Shown here in pieces: positions 43,436-52,172 of a stretch of 64,000 nucleotides of DNA (positions are counted from its first letter, which is position 1; every line of letters begins with the position of its first letter). The notes below the pieces were generated by a model that saw only the letters and a program-made list of their open reading frames with translations, ran no database searches and was not told where the DNA came from. Source of the DNA: a virus; IMG/VR virus record IMGVR_UViG_3300042473_001265, positions 248,001 to 312,000 of that record, one strand, 5' to 3'. The position numbers and the translations under genes are program-made.

Positions 43436-44536
43436 ATGAGCCAAGCGCAATACAACTTAAAAACAAAAACAGATTATCTCAATCGTAAGATGTTTCTGGA
43501 TCCTGCGGGTCCTGTGACCATTCAACGCTTTGAAGAAGTCAAATACAACAAGATTGTAAAATTTGAACAAGAGGCTCGCGGATTCTTCTGGGTGCCCGAG
43601 GAAGTCAGCCTGACCAAGGATGCCAACGACTTCAAGGAAGCCAGCAGCACAGTCAAACATATTTTTACATCAAACCTGCTGCGTCAAACAGCACTGGACA
43701 GTTTACAAGGTCGTGGACCCACACAGGTGTTTACTCCTGTGGTATCAATTCCTGAATTAGAAGCCTTAATGTACAACTGGGGATTCTTTGAAACCAACAT
43801 TCACAGTAGAAGTTACAGTCACATCATCCGTAACATCTACAATGTGCCCAAGGATGTGTTCAGCACAATCCATGACACAAAAGAAATTGTTGAAATGGCC
43901 AGTACAATTGGCCTGTATTATGATCGCCTGCACATGATCAACTGCCGCAAAGAACTACAAGAAGATTTTGACGAATATGAACACATCAAAGCCATCTGGT
44001 TAGCACTGAATGCCAGCTACGGACTAGAAGCGTTCAGATTCATGGTCAGCTTTGCCACCAGCTTGGCCATGGTTGAGAACAGAATCTTCATTGGCAATGG
44101 CAATATCATCAGCTTGATACTGCAAGACGAAATTCTACACAAGGACTGGACAGCCTGGATCATCAATCAGGTGGTCAAAGAAGATCCACGCTTTGCCCGA
44201 GCCAAGCAAGAATGCGAAGCCGAAGTGTATCAAATGTATCTAGATGTGATTCGTGAAGAAAAAGCCTGGGCCGACTATTTGTTCAATCAAGGTCCAGTGA
44301 TTGGACTCAATGCCAACATTCTCAAAGACTTTGTGGACTACACAGCCGTGGGCGCACTGAAAGAAATTGGTATCAAGTATCAAGAACCTGCACCTCGTTC
44401 AACCCCCATTCCGTGGTTCAACAAGCATACAAACACAGCCAACAAGCAGACAGCTTTGCAAGAAAATGAAAGCACAAATTATGTCATTGGCGTGATGTCG
44501 TCTGACCTGGACTACGAACAACTACCGGAGCTATAA
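43436..44536 (+). CDS. nrdB: Ribonucleoside-diphosphate reductase, beta subunit
   Basis: 366 residues (E. coli NrdB 376). Ferritin-like helices hold the iron ligands: 'FETNIHSRSYSHIIR' (ExxH) and 'LQDEILHKDWTAWI' (DExxH). The radical Tyr is expected in 'IGLYYDRLHMI'-type context. The C-terminus 'SSDLDYEQLPEL' is the alpha-subunit docking tail. AACAGGAAAAT precedes the ATG. Confidence 0.95.
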   Translation: MSQAQYNLKTKTDYLNRKMFLDPAGPVTIQRFEEVKYNKIVKFEQEARGFFWVPEEVSLTKDANDFKEASSTVKHIFTSNLLRQTALDSLQGRGPTQVFTPVVSIPELEALMYNWGFFETNIHSRSYSHIIRNIYNVPKDVFSTIHDTKEIVEMASTIGLYYDRLHMINCRKELQEDFDEYEHIKAIWLALNASYGLEAFRFMVSFATSLAMVENRIFIGNGNIISLILQDEILHKDWTAWIINQVVKEDPRFARAKQECEAEVYQMYLDVIREEKAWADYLFNQGPVIGLNANILKDFVDYTAVGALKEIGIKYQEPAPRSTPIPWFNKHTNTANKQTALQENESTNYVIGVMSSDLDYEQLPEL

Positions 44537-44538
44537 AA

Positions 44539-44991
44539 ATGAATGACGATATTCGACAATCTATTGCAGCAACCGCACCCGGAGTAGATGATGCCTGGTT
44601 TGATGCTGGCGGTTTCCAGACCTACAAACACCCAACACCTATCAGTTATGAAACTGCCACAGACAACGGCACAGTAGATACACTAGAAGGACCTGTGGAC
44701 TACACCGTGGGTCACAAGATCATCACTGGTCCCAAAGGTGAGAAGTATCCTGTGAGCCCCATCAAGTTTGCTGCATACTACGACGACAATGGTGATGGCA
44801 CAGCAACACCCAAGAAAATCATGAAGGTGGCAAAGATTGCCGACCATGACGGTGTTGTCCGAGCCAGCTGGGGAGATTTAAATTATACCAAGGGCAATGA
44901 CTACATTGTGAAACATGGTCCTGGTGACTACGGTGTTGTGAAAGCAGACATCTTTGCCAAAACATACAACAAATCAAAAGAAGGAAAATAA
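44539..44991 (+). CDS. PGDYG-type conserved protein
   Basis: 150 residues. 'YPVSPIKFAAYYDDNGDG' and 'GNDYIVKHGPGDYGVVKADIFAKTY' form a short domain with the PGDYxVV..F..TY pattern seen in phage and bacterial proteins of unknown role. Being between nrdB and glutaredoxin suggests a link to nucleotide metabolism. Confidence 0.65.
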   Translation: MNDDIRQSIAATAPGVDDAWFDAGGFQTYKHPTPISYETATDNGTVDTLEGPVDYTVGHKIITGPKGEKYPVSPIKFAAYYDDNGDGTATPKKIMKVAKIADHDGVVRASWGDLNYTKGNDYIVKHGPGDYGVVKADIFAKTYNKSKEGK

Positions 44992-45219
44992 ATGAAAGCA
45001 ATTATATGGTCAAAAGACTCGTGCCCTTACTGTGTTCAAGCCAAGGCGATGTTAGAAAGCCGCGGCATAGATTACGAAGAACGCAATATTACACAAGGCA
45101 CCTGGACCCGAGAACAACTATTAGAAGCTGTACCAACAGCTCGAACACTGCCACAAATCTTCTTGGACCAAGAACTGGTGGGCGGATTTACAGAACTTAG
45201 AAAGAAACTAACAGAATGA
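44992..45219 (+). CDS. nrdC: Glutaredoxin
   Basis: 75 residues, full short glutaredoxin. Active site CPYC at residues 11-14 and the cis-Pro region 'TLPQIFLDQELVGGFTEL' with GGF motif are present. It would reduce the NrdA C-terminal Cys pair. It overlaps the next gene (ATGA). Confidence 0.93.
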   Translation: MKAIIWSKDSCPYCVQAKAMLESRGIDYEERNITQGTWTREQLLEAVPTARTLPQIFLDQELVGGFTELRKKLTE

Positions 45220-45521
45220 ATATTGAAAAAACAATGGGACAGGTTTGCACATTTAAACTCAATTCAGGAGAAGAACTGATTGCAAGAGTAGAACTGATTG
45301 AATACAATTTTATCACAGTGAGCGAGCCAGTCAGTGTGGCACCGGGCCCACAAGGACTTGGTCTTGTACCCAGCGTGTTTACCGCAGAACGAAAGGGTTC
45401 TGTCACACTAAATATTAACAATGTTGCAATCTATGCACTCACTGACGAAGAAGTCAAAATGAAGTACATTGAAGCAACCACTGGCATCCGGGTGCCGGAG
45501 AAAAAACTTATACTAGGATAA
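45216..45521 (+). CDS. LSm/Hfq-like phage protein
   Basis: 101 residues. 'TFKLNSGEELIARVELIEYNFITVSEPVSVAPGPQGLGLVP' has the Sm1-type strand pattern (t.kLnsGeeli.rv.....itv.ePv) and recurs in T4-like phages of cyanobacteria and other hosts. A role in RNA binding or virion assembly is unproven. Confidence 0.7.
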   Translation: MNIEKTMGQVCTFKLNSGEELIARVELIEYNFITVSEPVSVAPGPQGLGLVPSVFTAERKGSVTLNINNVAIYALTDEEVKMKYIEATTGIRVPEKKLILG

Positions 45522-45522
45522 C

Positions 45523-45804
45523 ATGCCAGCAGTACAGCGAGTAGGCGATTCAAATTCAGCAGGCGGTCAAGCCACCGGTGGCGTGGCTTCTGTACGAGTG
45601 AATGGCAGTCCTATTGTTGTCGCGGGCAACGGTGTCACTGGGCATGCTCCGTGGGGAAAACCGCATCCTCCACATGCTTCTGCCACAGTCAAAGGTGGCA
45701 GCGCCACAGTGCGAGCCGGCGGCAAGCCAGTGATCCGAACTGGAGATACCGACACCTGCGGTCATCCACGATCAGGTGGTAGCTCCAATGTAAGGGCTGC
45801 ATAA
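45523..45804 (+). CDS. PAAR-domain tail spike-tip protein
   Basis: 93 residues with repeated small strands ('GVASVRVNGSPIVVAGNGVTGH', 'ATVRAGGKPVIRTGDTDTCGH'), and His/Cys for zinc. PAAR proteins sharpen the tip of the VgrG/gp5 spike and pierce the outer membrane. The stop overlaps the next ATG (TAATG). Confidence 0.88.
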   Translation: MPAVQRVGDSNSAGGQATGGVASVRVNGSPIVVAGNGVTGHAPWGKPHPPHASATVKGGSATVRAGGKPVIRTGDTDTCGHPRSGGSSNVRAA

Positions 45805-47753
45805 TGGCAGCAATACTAACACCATTGCAATTGCAAGCAGGTGCTGCTCTGCTGCAAAATACAGGAATTGACATTCCTTCTACACTGACAACAGCAATCA
45901 CCAATTATACCTCGTTGCCGTTGTTGGCAAATTTGATTGCAACCATTGGTAATTCTGGTTCTTTGCCCGGCAGTACACAAACAGCGCTACAGACATTTGC
46001 AGGCAACATTGGCAATAGTTGTCCTGCATTGGCGGATTCCATAGTGACCGGAACTGTGTCGTCGGTGTCGTCTACCATTGTTGATCCAGGCATGACCGGC
46101 ATCATTACATTGACTGCTGATGAGTATTTGGGCAACAACAATGTCAGCAAGTTTACACAGATATTCAACACCGCAGCAGCGTATGCAGACACTACAAATA
46201 TCTTTATCAACAGTGCTGTAAACGCCAACACTTATCTGGCAGACACATTCACCAACATGAATAGTCTGACCACCGGTGGATTGACAGATGTAAATTTGGC
46301 AACTCAGGCCATGGGCGATGATTTGTTCAATGCCGGCTATTGGATAAATTTAGGTAACTTGGCCAACCTGGGATCACCCTTGGCCTTGATACAACAAATC
46401 TCATTACGATCGGGCACAATAACTCCGCTGATTGGCGCATTGTCTGATGCCGGCATAAATGAAAATATCATATTGAACCTAAGCAACAATGATTTAATTG
46501 TCACTGACGATGTGCAAAAAATCATGTACTTGGCACTGACAGCCATAACAGGCTCTACGCTAGAACAGATACTGCAAACACTTGGCATATGGACACCCAA
46601 CATCAATTCATTGGCAGATTTATTAAACCCAGCCATAATGCTGCCCAACAGTTATGCGTCATTGACAACAGCCACTGCTGATGGTCTTCGTGGCATCTAT
46701 ATAACACCCGAACCTGTGCCACCCTACAGCACTTTAGATCAAGAAGCCGCAGCACGAGTAGTTGAACGCCCATTGGCATGTGCAGTGCGACAAAGTTCCA
46801 CGATTCCCACCACCAACAACACCAGCTCAGGTGTATTTTACACAGTGAATTCTAATTTGGAAACTACACTGCCACCGTTTGGTATAAGTCTTGAGCGCTT
46901 GTCCATCATAACTGAGCCTGGCCTGGCTTTGGCTAACAAAGCGCTTGCCAATGCTCTATTGCAAATTACCAACATCAGCAGAATGACATTGCCACAGTTG
47001 TCAGATGCATTCTTGGCAGTGGAAACAAACACTGACTTGCCAGATATCACTGCACAGACTCAGGCTGTTCCGCAAACAGATTTAGATTACTATGCCAACA
47101 CCTATGCCACGGGTTCTGGCGACAACGGCACAATACTGATAACAGATATTCTTGGCACAGCAGTGGGCACCAACATCATTGACAGTTTAAACAATTCTGT
47201 CACAGTTATCAATTCACTGTATGCTGCTGGTCAGCTGACCAATCTAATTACCATTTACAACAACATGTTGGGGAATGTGGCATCGGACGCCACAATACTG
47301 ACCTTGATTGGGCAAGCACAAACTGAAATTGGAAATATTATCACGGCCAACCCTACACAGACCACAGAACTCAACACATACTTCTCAGCAATCAGTTCAC
47401 AGATAACGTCAGAAGTCTCTTTCCAAACAGCAGCCGCAATAGATGTTGCAAATGTTGTGGCCAGTCAAACCTCCACTCAAAGTTTTATATTCTCTTTGCC
47501 CAGCTACGGCGTTGATACCAAAGTAGGTGGCACTGCGCAATATCTCGAAGATGTTGCCAATGTGGCCACAGCAGGCGGACAAGCAATAGTGGCCACCTTG
47601 AGAGAAGGACGCAGCAAGTTAGGACTAAACAGTTCAGGCGTAGGAACCGCATCCAATGTTGTGCCTGCTGATCCAGATCAAATACCACCACAGGCAAATT
47701 TGATACCGTCCATAGTGAGCGAAAGCGCTGCCCGGGCCAATGTAGTTTACTAA
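45804..47753 (+). CDS. Large putative virion/baseplate protein
   Basis: 649 residues, Ala/Thr/Asn/Leu-rich, low in charge, largely predicted helical ('LQLQAGAALLQNTGIDIPSTLTTAITNY'). Next to PAAR, so a baseplate or spike-associated protein is likely. No domain recognised; an unusually long stretch of helices for a spike. A terminator follows the stop. Confidence 0.7.
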   Translation: MAAILTPLQLQAGAALLQNTGIDIPSTLTTAITNYTSLPLLANLIATIGNSGSLPGSTQTALQTFAGNIGNSCPALADSIVTGTVSSVSSTIVDPGMTGIITLTADEYLGNNNVSKFTQIFNTAAAYADTTNIFINSAVNANTYLADTFTNMNSLTTGGLTDVNLATQAMGDDLFNAGYWINLGNLANLGSPLALIQQISLRSGTITPLIGALSDAGINENIILNLSNNDLIVTDDVQKIMYLALTAITGSTLEQILQTLGIWTPNINSLADLLNPAIMLPNSYASLTTATADGLRGIYITPEPVPPYSTLDQEAAARVVERPLACAVRQSSTIPTTNNTSSGVFYTVNSNLETTLPPFGISLERLSIITEPGLALANKALANALLQITNISRMTLPQLSDAFLAVETNTDLPDITAQTQAVPQTDLDYYANTYATGSGDNGTILITDILGTAVGTNIIDSLNNSVTVINSLYAAGQLTNLITIYNNMLGNVASDATILTLIGQAQTEIGNIITANPTQTTELNTYFSAISSQITSEVSFQTAAAIDVANVVASQTSTQSFIFSLPSYGVDTKVGGTAQYLEDVANVATAGGQAIVATLREGRSKLGLNSSGVGTASNVVPADPDQIPPQANLIPSIVSESAARANVVY

Positions 47754-47779
47754 TCTGTTGCTAAAAAACAACAAAAATT

Positions 47780-47802
47780 ACCCCAAAATCAGGGGTTTTT
47801 TT
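47780..47802 (+). terminator. Rho-independent terminator
   Basis: ACCCC-loop-GGGGT stem followed by seven T. It isolates the late virion operon from the early promoters downstream. Confidence 0.8.
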
Positions 47803-47816
47803 GTGGCATAAAACGG

Positions 47817-47845
47817 TTGACCCAAAATCGCCATTCTGCTATAAT
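47817..47845 (+). promoter_or_regulatory. Sigma70-type early promoter, leaderless placement
   Basis: TTGACC, 17 bp, TATAAT preceded by TGC. Six bases separate the -10 from the ATG at 47852. Its spacer shares CCATTCTGC with the promoters at 48082 and 48372. Confidence 0.85.
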
Positions 47846-47851
47846 ACAGTT

Positions 47852-48085
47852 ATGAAATTAGATGTTAACGAAATTTTGCAGTGGGCCGGCGCTGTATTCA
47901 TAGTGGCCGGGCATAGCCTGAACGCCATGGGCCCGGAGGCTTACCCCTACAATATACTTACATTCTTTGTGGGAACAATACTGTTTCTAGCATGGACTAT
48001 TCGTGTTGCAAATAAACCACAAATGTTTGTGAATCTTGTAAGTGTAGCCATTGGCTTTTCTGGGCTGGTAAAAGCATTTGGTTGA
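47852..48085 (+). CDS. Small membrane protein
   Basis: 77 residues from the ATG at 47852. Three hydrophobic helices are predicted (about 9-26, 34-51 and 57-75). An upstream in-frame start would lie inside the promoter and is rejected. The stop (TGA) overlaps the -35 of the next promoter. Function unknown. Confidence 0.65.
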   Translation: MKLDVNEILQWAGAVFIVAGHSLNAMGPEAYPYNILTFFVGTILFLAWTIRVANKPQMFVNLVSVAIGFSGLVKAFG

Positions 48086-48110
48086 CTCAAAATTGCCATT
48101 CTGCTATAAT
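48082..48110 (+). promoter_or_regulatory. Sigma70-type early promoter
   Basis: TTGACT, 17 bp, TATAAT with TGC before the -10. Confidence 0.9.
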
Positions 48111-48140
48111 TAATGCATAAACAGCAAACAGGAGCCAGAG

Positions 48141-48365
48141 ATGATCAAGCAATTTGTCCAAGTTAGTGCCCACAGAGACAGCAACAATTTTGCTCATTGC
48201 AGTAATCTAAGCCTGATGGCTGATCGCGATATGAGCGCCACACAGGCCCTGCACTACCTGCAGGTCATGGCCGATGACTATGCCCAGCGCGGATATGCCA
48301 TCGAATGGATCCGCGAAGACTTTGATGCAGTGTACGAAGAAATGTACGGAGAATTGTTTGCCTAA
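48141..48365 (+). CDS. Small early protein
   Basis: 74 residues. 'MSATQALHYLQVMADDYAQRGYAIEWIREDFDAVYEEMYGEL' is a charged helical region. AGGAGCCAGAG gives a strong ribosome-binding site under its own promoter. No family recognised; a host-takeover factor is possible. Confidence 0.65.
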   Translation: MIKQFVQVSAHRDSNNFAHCSNLSLMADRDMSATQALHYLQVMADDYAQRGYAIEWIREDFDAVYEEMYGELFA

Positions 48366-48371
48366 TTTTGG

Positions 48372-48400
48372 TTGACCCAAAATTGCCATTCTGCTATAAT
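48372..48400 (+). promoter_or_regulatory. Sigma70-type early promoter
   Basis: TTGACC, 17 bp, TATAAT with TGC before the -10; 26 of 29 bases match the promoter at 48082 by eye. Confidence 0.9.
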
Positions 48401-48430
48401 ATACATACACAGACACAAAAGGAGTTGATT

Positions 48431-48652
48431 ATGGGCTACAAGGTACTGGCAGACAAATTCGAGACAGACCTGATGCGTGTCAAATACGGTCCACGGGCGG
48501 GACTTGAAGGTCCGTTCAACTTCTCGGGTCGTGTGCTCTACTATGATGTCAAACAAGGTCAGTACTATGATCCAACCACAGACTTCTATGTGGAACGCGA
48601 CGAGATGGACATGATCAACAACAGTTTGATGGCGGTACTGGCGGCAGCATGA
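48431..48652 (+). CDS. Small early protein
   Basis: 73 residues from the ATG at 48431 with AAAGGAGTTGATT upstream. 'SGRVLYYDVKQGQYYDPTTDFYVERDEMDMIN' is a short beta/alpha domain found in small phage orphans. Stop overlaps the next ATG. Confidence 0.65.
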   Translation: MGYKVLADKFETDLMRVKYGPRAGLEGPFNFSGRVLYYDVKQGQYYDPTTDFYVERDEMDMINNSLMAVLAAA

Positions 48653-48834
48653 TATCAATCCATCCTGATCTTAATCTGTTTGAAGTCATGCTGGTGCAGG
48701 AGCACTATCGAAAGCGTGGCATCAAGTGTTACACCTTGACCAAAGGCAACGATTGCATCTGGGCTTACCATGGCGCGATCAACGAGTATTTTATTTTTCG
48801 CAACGGCCAAATTGCCGACATTCAAATTGACTAA
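48649..48834 (+). CDS. Small early protein
   Basis: 61 residues, starting MISIHPDLNLFEVMLVQEHY, an alpha/beta pattern with 'IKCYTLTKGNDCIWAYHGAINEYFIF'. ATGA overlap with the previous gene. Function unknown. Confidence 0.55.
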   Translation: MISIHPDLNLFEVMLVQEHYRKRGIKCYTLTKGNDCIWAYHGAINEYFIFRNGQIADIQID

Positions 48835-48844
48835 GGAGTATGTT

Positions 48845-49120
48845 ATGAATATCCAAGAAATCAACACTGCCATCATTCAAGGCCCATTTACCAACGATCA
48901 GCTGACCAGCATTGTAGACGCAGTGCGATTTGCTCGTAGTCAACTCACTCGCCGCAACACTGGATCCTTTGTGATTGGTACTCGCGTCAAGTTTCACAAT
49001 CGTAAAACTGGTGTGACCTATACCGGAACAGTCAACAAGGTCAAGCTGAAGAATATTCTGGTCGACACCGATGTTGGTGTTCGATACAATGTTCCGGCTG
49101 CCATGTTGGAAACAGTATAA
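48845..49120 (+). CDS. Conserved small phage protein
   Basis: 91 residues from the ATG at 48845 (AAGGAGTATGTT). 'NTGSFVIGTRVKFHNRKTGVTYTGTVNKVKLKNILVDTDVGVRYNVPAAMLE' is a beta-barrel KOW-like or SH3-like domain repeatedly found in T4-like phages. It may bind nucleic acid or ribosomes; unproven. Confidence 0.65.
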   Translation: MNIQEINTAIIQGPFTNDQLTSIVDAVRFARSQLTRRNTGSFVIGTRVKFHNRKTGVTYTGTVNKVKLKNILVDTDVGVRYNVPAAMLETV

Positions 49121-49136
49121 TTGACTGTGCTTGCAA

Positions 49137-49301
49137 ATGAAACAATCAACTTTTCGTCTGTGGTTAACACAGATGTGGATGGAAAATCGCGAAGAACATC
49201 AGGCCCATCGAGAGCCTGTTGTCAGCCAACAAGAGTATTTTAACCGATACAAATATTGGCTTAAACGAGAGTATAAACATCAGCAACGCAACAGTAAATA
49301 A
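49137..49301 (+). CDS. Small ORF, 54 residues
   Basis: MKQSTFRLWLTQMWMENREEHQ... ends 'YFNRYKYWLKREYKHQQRNSK'. The second half has an EYF..YKYWLKR.Y pattern that recurs in short phage ORFs. It ends 1 bp before the ligase ATG. No strong ribosome-binding site is seen. Confidence 0.55.
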   Translation: MKQSTFRLWLTQMWMENREEHQAHREPVVSQQEYFNRYKYWLKREYKHQQRNSK

Positions 49302-49302
49302 C

Positions 49303-50679
49303 ATGAACAAAATAGATTTTAGCACAAAAGAATTTGAAGGGATCAAGTTGGCAGCAGACTGGATTCGAGATCTTGAAAGCAGCGACAGTAGATTACACAA
49401 AGAATCTGTGATCGAAAAAGCCTATGTGGCCTCACAACTTGGCAGCGCCAGTGCTCAATGCTTTTTGTTCAACTGCTATCAGGCCTACAACCCTTTCTAT
49501 GTGTTCGGCGTCAAACAAATACCCGAGACTACTGGACTTGAGAACCAACCCAACAACTGGCCTGTGTTCTGGGCCTTGTGTGAAGCACTGCGCACTCGTA
49601 GCTTGACCGGACACGAAGCTCGTGATCGTATTGCGGCCGTGAGCCAAGAGTTTGACAGTGCCGAATGGAACATGTTGTGTCGTCGAGTGCTGATCAAAGA
49701 CCTGCGATGCGGCATCAGTGAAAAGACCATCAACAAAGTTGTGGGCCGAACAGAATGGAAGATCCCTACCTTTACTTGTCAGCTGGCACAGGACTCCACC
49801 GACCACCCCAAGAAGATGAAGGGCATCAAACGCCTGGAAGTCAAATTGGACGGTGTGCGTGTGATTGCAGTGGTGTCGGGCAATAGCTGTGTGTTGTACA
49901 GCCGCAATGGCAAGGAGTTTGAAAACTTTCCGCAGATTGCTGAGGCTATCTTGGACAACCGTCGGGCATTCCAACACGGTCGAGGCACAGGTGGACACTT
50001 TGTGTTGGATGGTGAAATTGTAGGTGAGAATTTCCAAGCCTTGATGAAACAGGCACAACGCAAAAGCAATGCCAAAACAACTGGTATGGTTTATCACATT
50101 TTTGATATCATTCCATTGGATGCACTCAAAGAAGGCCATTGCAACTTGCAACAGCACAAACGTATAGCATGGCTAGAAAGTGCAAAAACGGTGTTGGACG
50201 AAACCGATTGTTTGCGTATCATGCCGGGTATGGATGTGAACCTGGACACTGCGGAAGGACATGATGTTATGCGCAGGTTTGCTGAAGCGTCAGTTGAGCA
50301 AGGATATGAAGGCATCATGATTAAAAATCTCGATGCTCCGTACGAATGCAAACGCAGTGATCACTGGATGAAATGGAAACCCACCATCACAGTGGATTTG
50401 ACCATTGTGGGTTTTGAAGAAGGAACTGGTCGCAATGCAGGCCGGTTGGGTGCTATAATTTACGAAGGAGTTGATAATGAACGAAATATTCGGGTTAATG
50501 TTGGTACTGGCTATAGTGATAATGATCGTGATGAGTTTTGGGCTGCCCGGGATCAGTTACTTGGTGTCATTGGCGAAATCCAAGCTGATGCAGTTACTCA
50601 AAATCAAGACGGATCATACAGTTTGAGATTCCCTAGGCATGTTCGGTTCCGTGGATTTGAAGCCGGGGAGAAACTGTAA
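49303..50679 (+). CDS. ATP-dependent DNA ligase
   Basis: 458 residues from the ATG at 49303, near T4 gp30 (487). The nucleotidyl Lys motif KLDG sits at about residue 180 ('RLEVKLDGVRVIAV'), followed by 'YSRNGKEFENF' (motif III), 'FVLDGEIVG', 'EGIMIKNLDAPY' (motif IV) and 'DHWMKWKP' (motif V). It seals Okazaki nicks. An upstream in-frame start exists but has no ribosome-binding site. Confidence 0.93.
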   Translation: MNKIDFSTKEFEGIKLAADWIRDLESSDSRLHKESVIEKAYVASQLGSASAQCFLFNCYQAYNPFYVFGVKQIPETTGLENQPNNWPVFWALCEALRTRSLTGHEARDRIAAVSQEFDSAEWNMLCRRVLIKDLRCGISEKTINKVVGRTEWKIPTFTCQLAQDSTDHPKKMKGIKRLEVKLDGVRVIAVVSGNSCVLYSRNGKEFENFPQIAEAILDNRRAFQHGRGTGGHFVLDGEIVGENFQALMKQAQRKSNAKTTGMVYHIFDIIPLDALKEGHCNLQQHKRIAWLESAKTVLDETDCLRIMPGMDVNLDTAEGHDVMRRFAEASVEQGYEGIMIKNLDAPYECKRSDHWMKWKPTITVDLTIVGFEEGTGRNAGRLGAIIYEGVDNERNIRVNVGTGYSDNDRDEFWAARDQLLGVIGEIQADAVTQNQDGSYSLRFPRHVRFRGFEAGEKL

Positions 50680-50780
50680 TGCATTGGCTACTGGTATTGA
50701 TCTTGGCATTTGTTAACCTGCCGCTGGCCCTGGGGTTGGCAGCAATTTTTATATTTTTTGGCAAACAAACAAAAAATTAA
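50679..50780 (+). CDS. Single-span membrane micropeptide
   Basis: 33 residues: 'HWLLVLILAFVNLPLALGLA' then a hydrophobic stretch and a basic tail (GKQTKN). TAATG overlap with the ligase gene suggests coupling. Confidence 0.45.
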   Translation: MHWLLVLILAFVNLPLALGLAAIFIFFGKQTKN

Positions 50781-50798
50781 TCTAACAAGGAATTGAAA

Positions 50799-50972
50799 AT
50801 GGAAAAATTTATGGAATGGTTTGGTCGGCACCGTAAGACGATTGGATACACTGTCGGTGGTGTTAACTTAGGAGCTGGCATTGCCGCAATTGCCGGTGGC
50901 AGTGTTTGGCCTGGGATATTATGGTTAGTCTTGGGCGCTGCAATAATTTTAGATGCTAGGATGTTCAAATGA
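50799..50972 (+). CDS. Small membrane protein, 57 residues
   Basis: Starts MEKFMEWFGRHRKTIGYTV. An amphipathic basic N-terminus is followed by two short hydrophobic helices ending in ILDARMFK. AAGGAATTGAAA is the ribosome-binding site. ATGA overlaps the next gene. Topology like a phage holin or a small membrane regulator, but length and context give no proof. Confidence 0.55.
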   Translation: MEKFMEWFGRHRKTIGYTVGGVNLGAGIAAIAGGSVWPGILWLVLGAAIILDARMFK

Positions 50973-51520
50973 TTTCAATGAAAGAATGGATGGAATTGGT
51001 CGACTATAAGATCACCGAAGGCAGTGCATACGGCTGGTCATGCTACGGTCCCGATGCTTATACACTAGATTCGTGGAACGGTGTTCAAGGCGAAGGCGGA
51101 TACAGTTTCAGCATTGTGTTCAGTACTGAATCTGCACAAACAGCGCATCAAGTGTCGGCATACGACTACACCAACAATCGTGCTTACCGAATGATCAATC
51201 CAGACTATGCAGAGCAGTATCATAACGAAGCCAAGTCTAGAAATGTGCCGGCTAATCAAGCCTGGGACAATGTTGACTATGTGGATTTGGAAGTGGCAGA
51301 CGACTTTATTCAAAAGTGCCTGGCCATTCGCGCCGGTGAGGATTATGACACACGAGTACAGATTACAGTTGACTTTTCAGATGAAGATCTGTTGAAGTAC
51401 ATGAAACTGGCACACGAGCGTGATATCACATTCAACGAATTGGTGGTGCAGGCCTTGACCGAGGCCATTCAACTCCGCGACGCGAACCCAGAAAGATTTG
51501 GTCAGTTGTACAACGATTAA
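50969..51520 (+). CDS. Hypothetical protein
   Basis: 183 residues. N-terminal alpha/beta region ('EGSAYGWSCYGPDAYTLDSWNG'), C-terminal segment 'TVDFSDEDLLKYMKLAHERDITFNELVVQALTEAI' resembles the ribbon-helix-helix fold of Arc/CopG-type DNA-binding domains. A small regulator fused to an unknown domain is possible. Confidence 0.6.
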   Translation: MISMKEWMELVDYKITEGSAYGWSCYGPDAYTLDSWNGVQGEGGYSFSIVFSTESAQTAHQVSAYDYTNNRAYRMINPDYAEQYHNEAKSRNVPANQAWDNVDYVDLEVADDFIQKCLAIRAGEDYDTRVQITVDFSDEDLLKYMKLAHERDITFNELVVQALTEAIQLRDANPERFGQLYND

Positions 51521-51536
51521 GCACTTGGAATAACAT

Positions 51537-51731
51537 ATGAACAAGAAACTTGAAATTGATTTTGAAACAGCAGACCGCATCACAGTGCTCACACTGAAAG
51601 AACAGCGCAAGTATCTCAAAAAAGAACTGGCCGACTTCAAAAAAGGCGAATACCTGCATCCTGAAGATGTAAGCGGAAACACAATCATGATCCATCACTT
51701 GGATGCTGTGATCAAACATTTTGGTGGCTAA
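51537..51731 (+). CDS. Small conserved phage protein
   Basis: 64 residues, starting MNKKLEIDFETADRITVLTLKEQRKYLKKELADFKKG. Helical, charged; recurs in T4-like phages without known function. It ends directly at the next start. Confidence 0.55.
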   Translation: MNKKLEIDFETADRITVLTLKEQRKYLKKELADFKKGEYLHPEDVSGNTIMIHHLDAVIKHFGG

Positions 51732-52172
51732 ATGAAAATTGGACTCAGTTACAGCCGATGTGTTCGAGACATTGCGGAAGGTCGTGTGGACATTGACGAT
51801 GTGCTGGTTATCATTGCTCGTACAGATTTTGATCCCAATGACGACGAGCAATGGGCAAACATGTGGTCGGCCTACGGCGGCGGCTCGCCTAGATTTGATT
51901 CTATTACGGGCTTTAGTCGTAGTGCTCCAGAGTGGGCTGGTCAAACTGACGAAGATCTTTTCCGTAGTGTGAGCGTAGGCTTATGGAAGTTGGGCAAGCT
52001 GCACCAGCCACGCAAATTTGGCGCAAATCCGAGTCGGCGTGGTGAATTTTGGTTGGAAGCAGTGCTGCCTGATTCTGAACTGGAATCACGCCCCGCAGTA
52101 AAAGACGCATGGGATCGGTTTCAGATGCTGGCCGGATTAACCAACACAAAGTTGGATCGAGATTATCAATGA
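51732..52172 (+). CDS. Hypothetical protein sharing a C-terminal motif with the next gene
   Basis: 146 residues. N-terminal 'GLSYSRCVRDIAEGRVDIDDVLVIIARTDFDPND' domain, C-terminal 'RPAVKDAWDRFQMLAGLTN', which matches 'HPAVVDAWEKFMLTCELTK' in the downstream protein. The shared end may be a docking tail. ATGA overlap with the next gene. Confidence 0.6.
   Translation: MKIGLSYSRCVRDIAEGRVDIDDVLVIIARTDFDPNDDEQWANMWSAYGGGSPRFDSITGFSRSAPEWAGQTDEDLFRSVSVGLWKLGKLHQPRKFGANPSRRGEFWLEAVLPDSELESRPAVKDAWDRFQMLAGLTNTKLDRDYQ

Noticed and set aside
49432-50157. 241-codon antisense frame within the ligase gene
   Set aside because: Fully overlaps a well-defined ligase; no promoter or ribosome-binding site on the minus strand.
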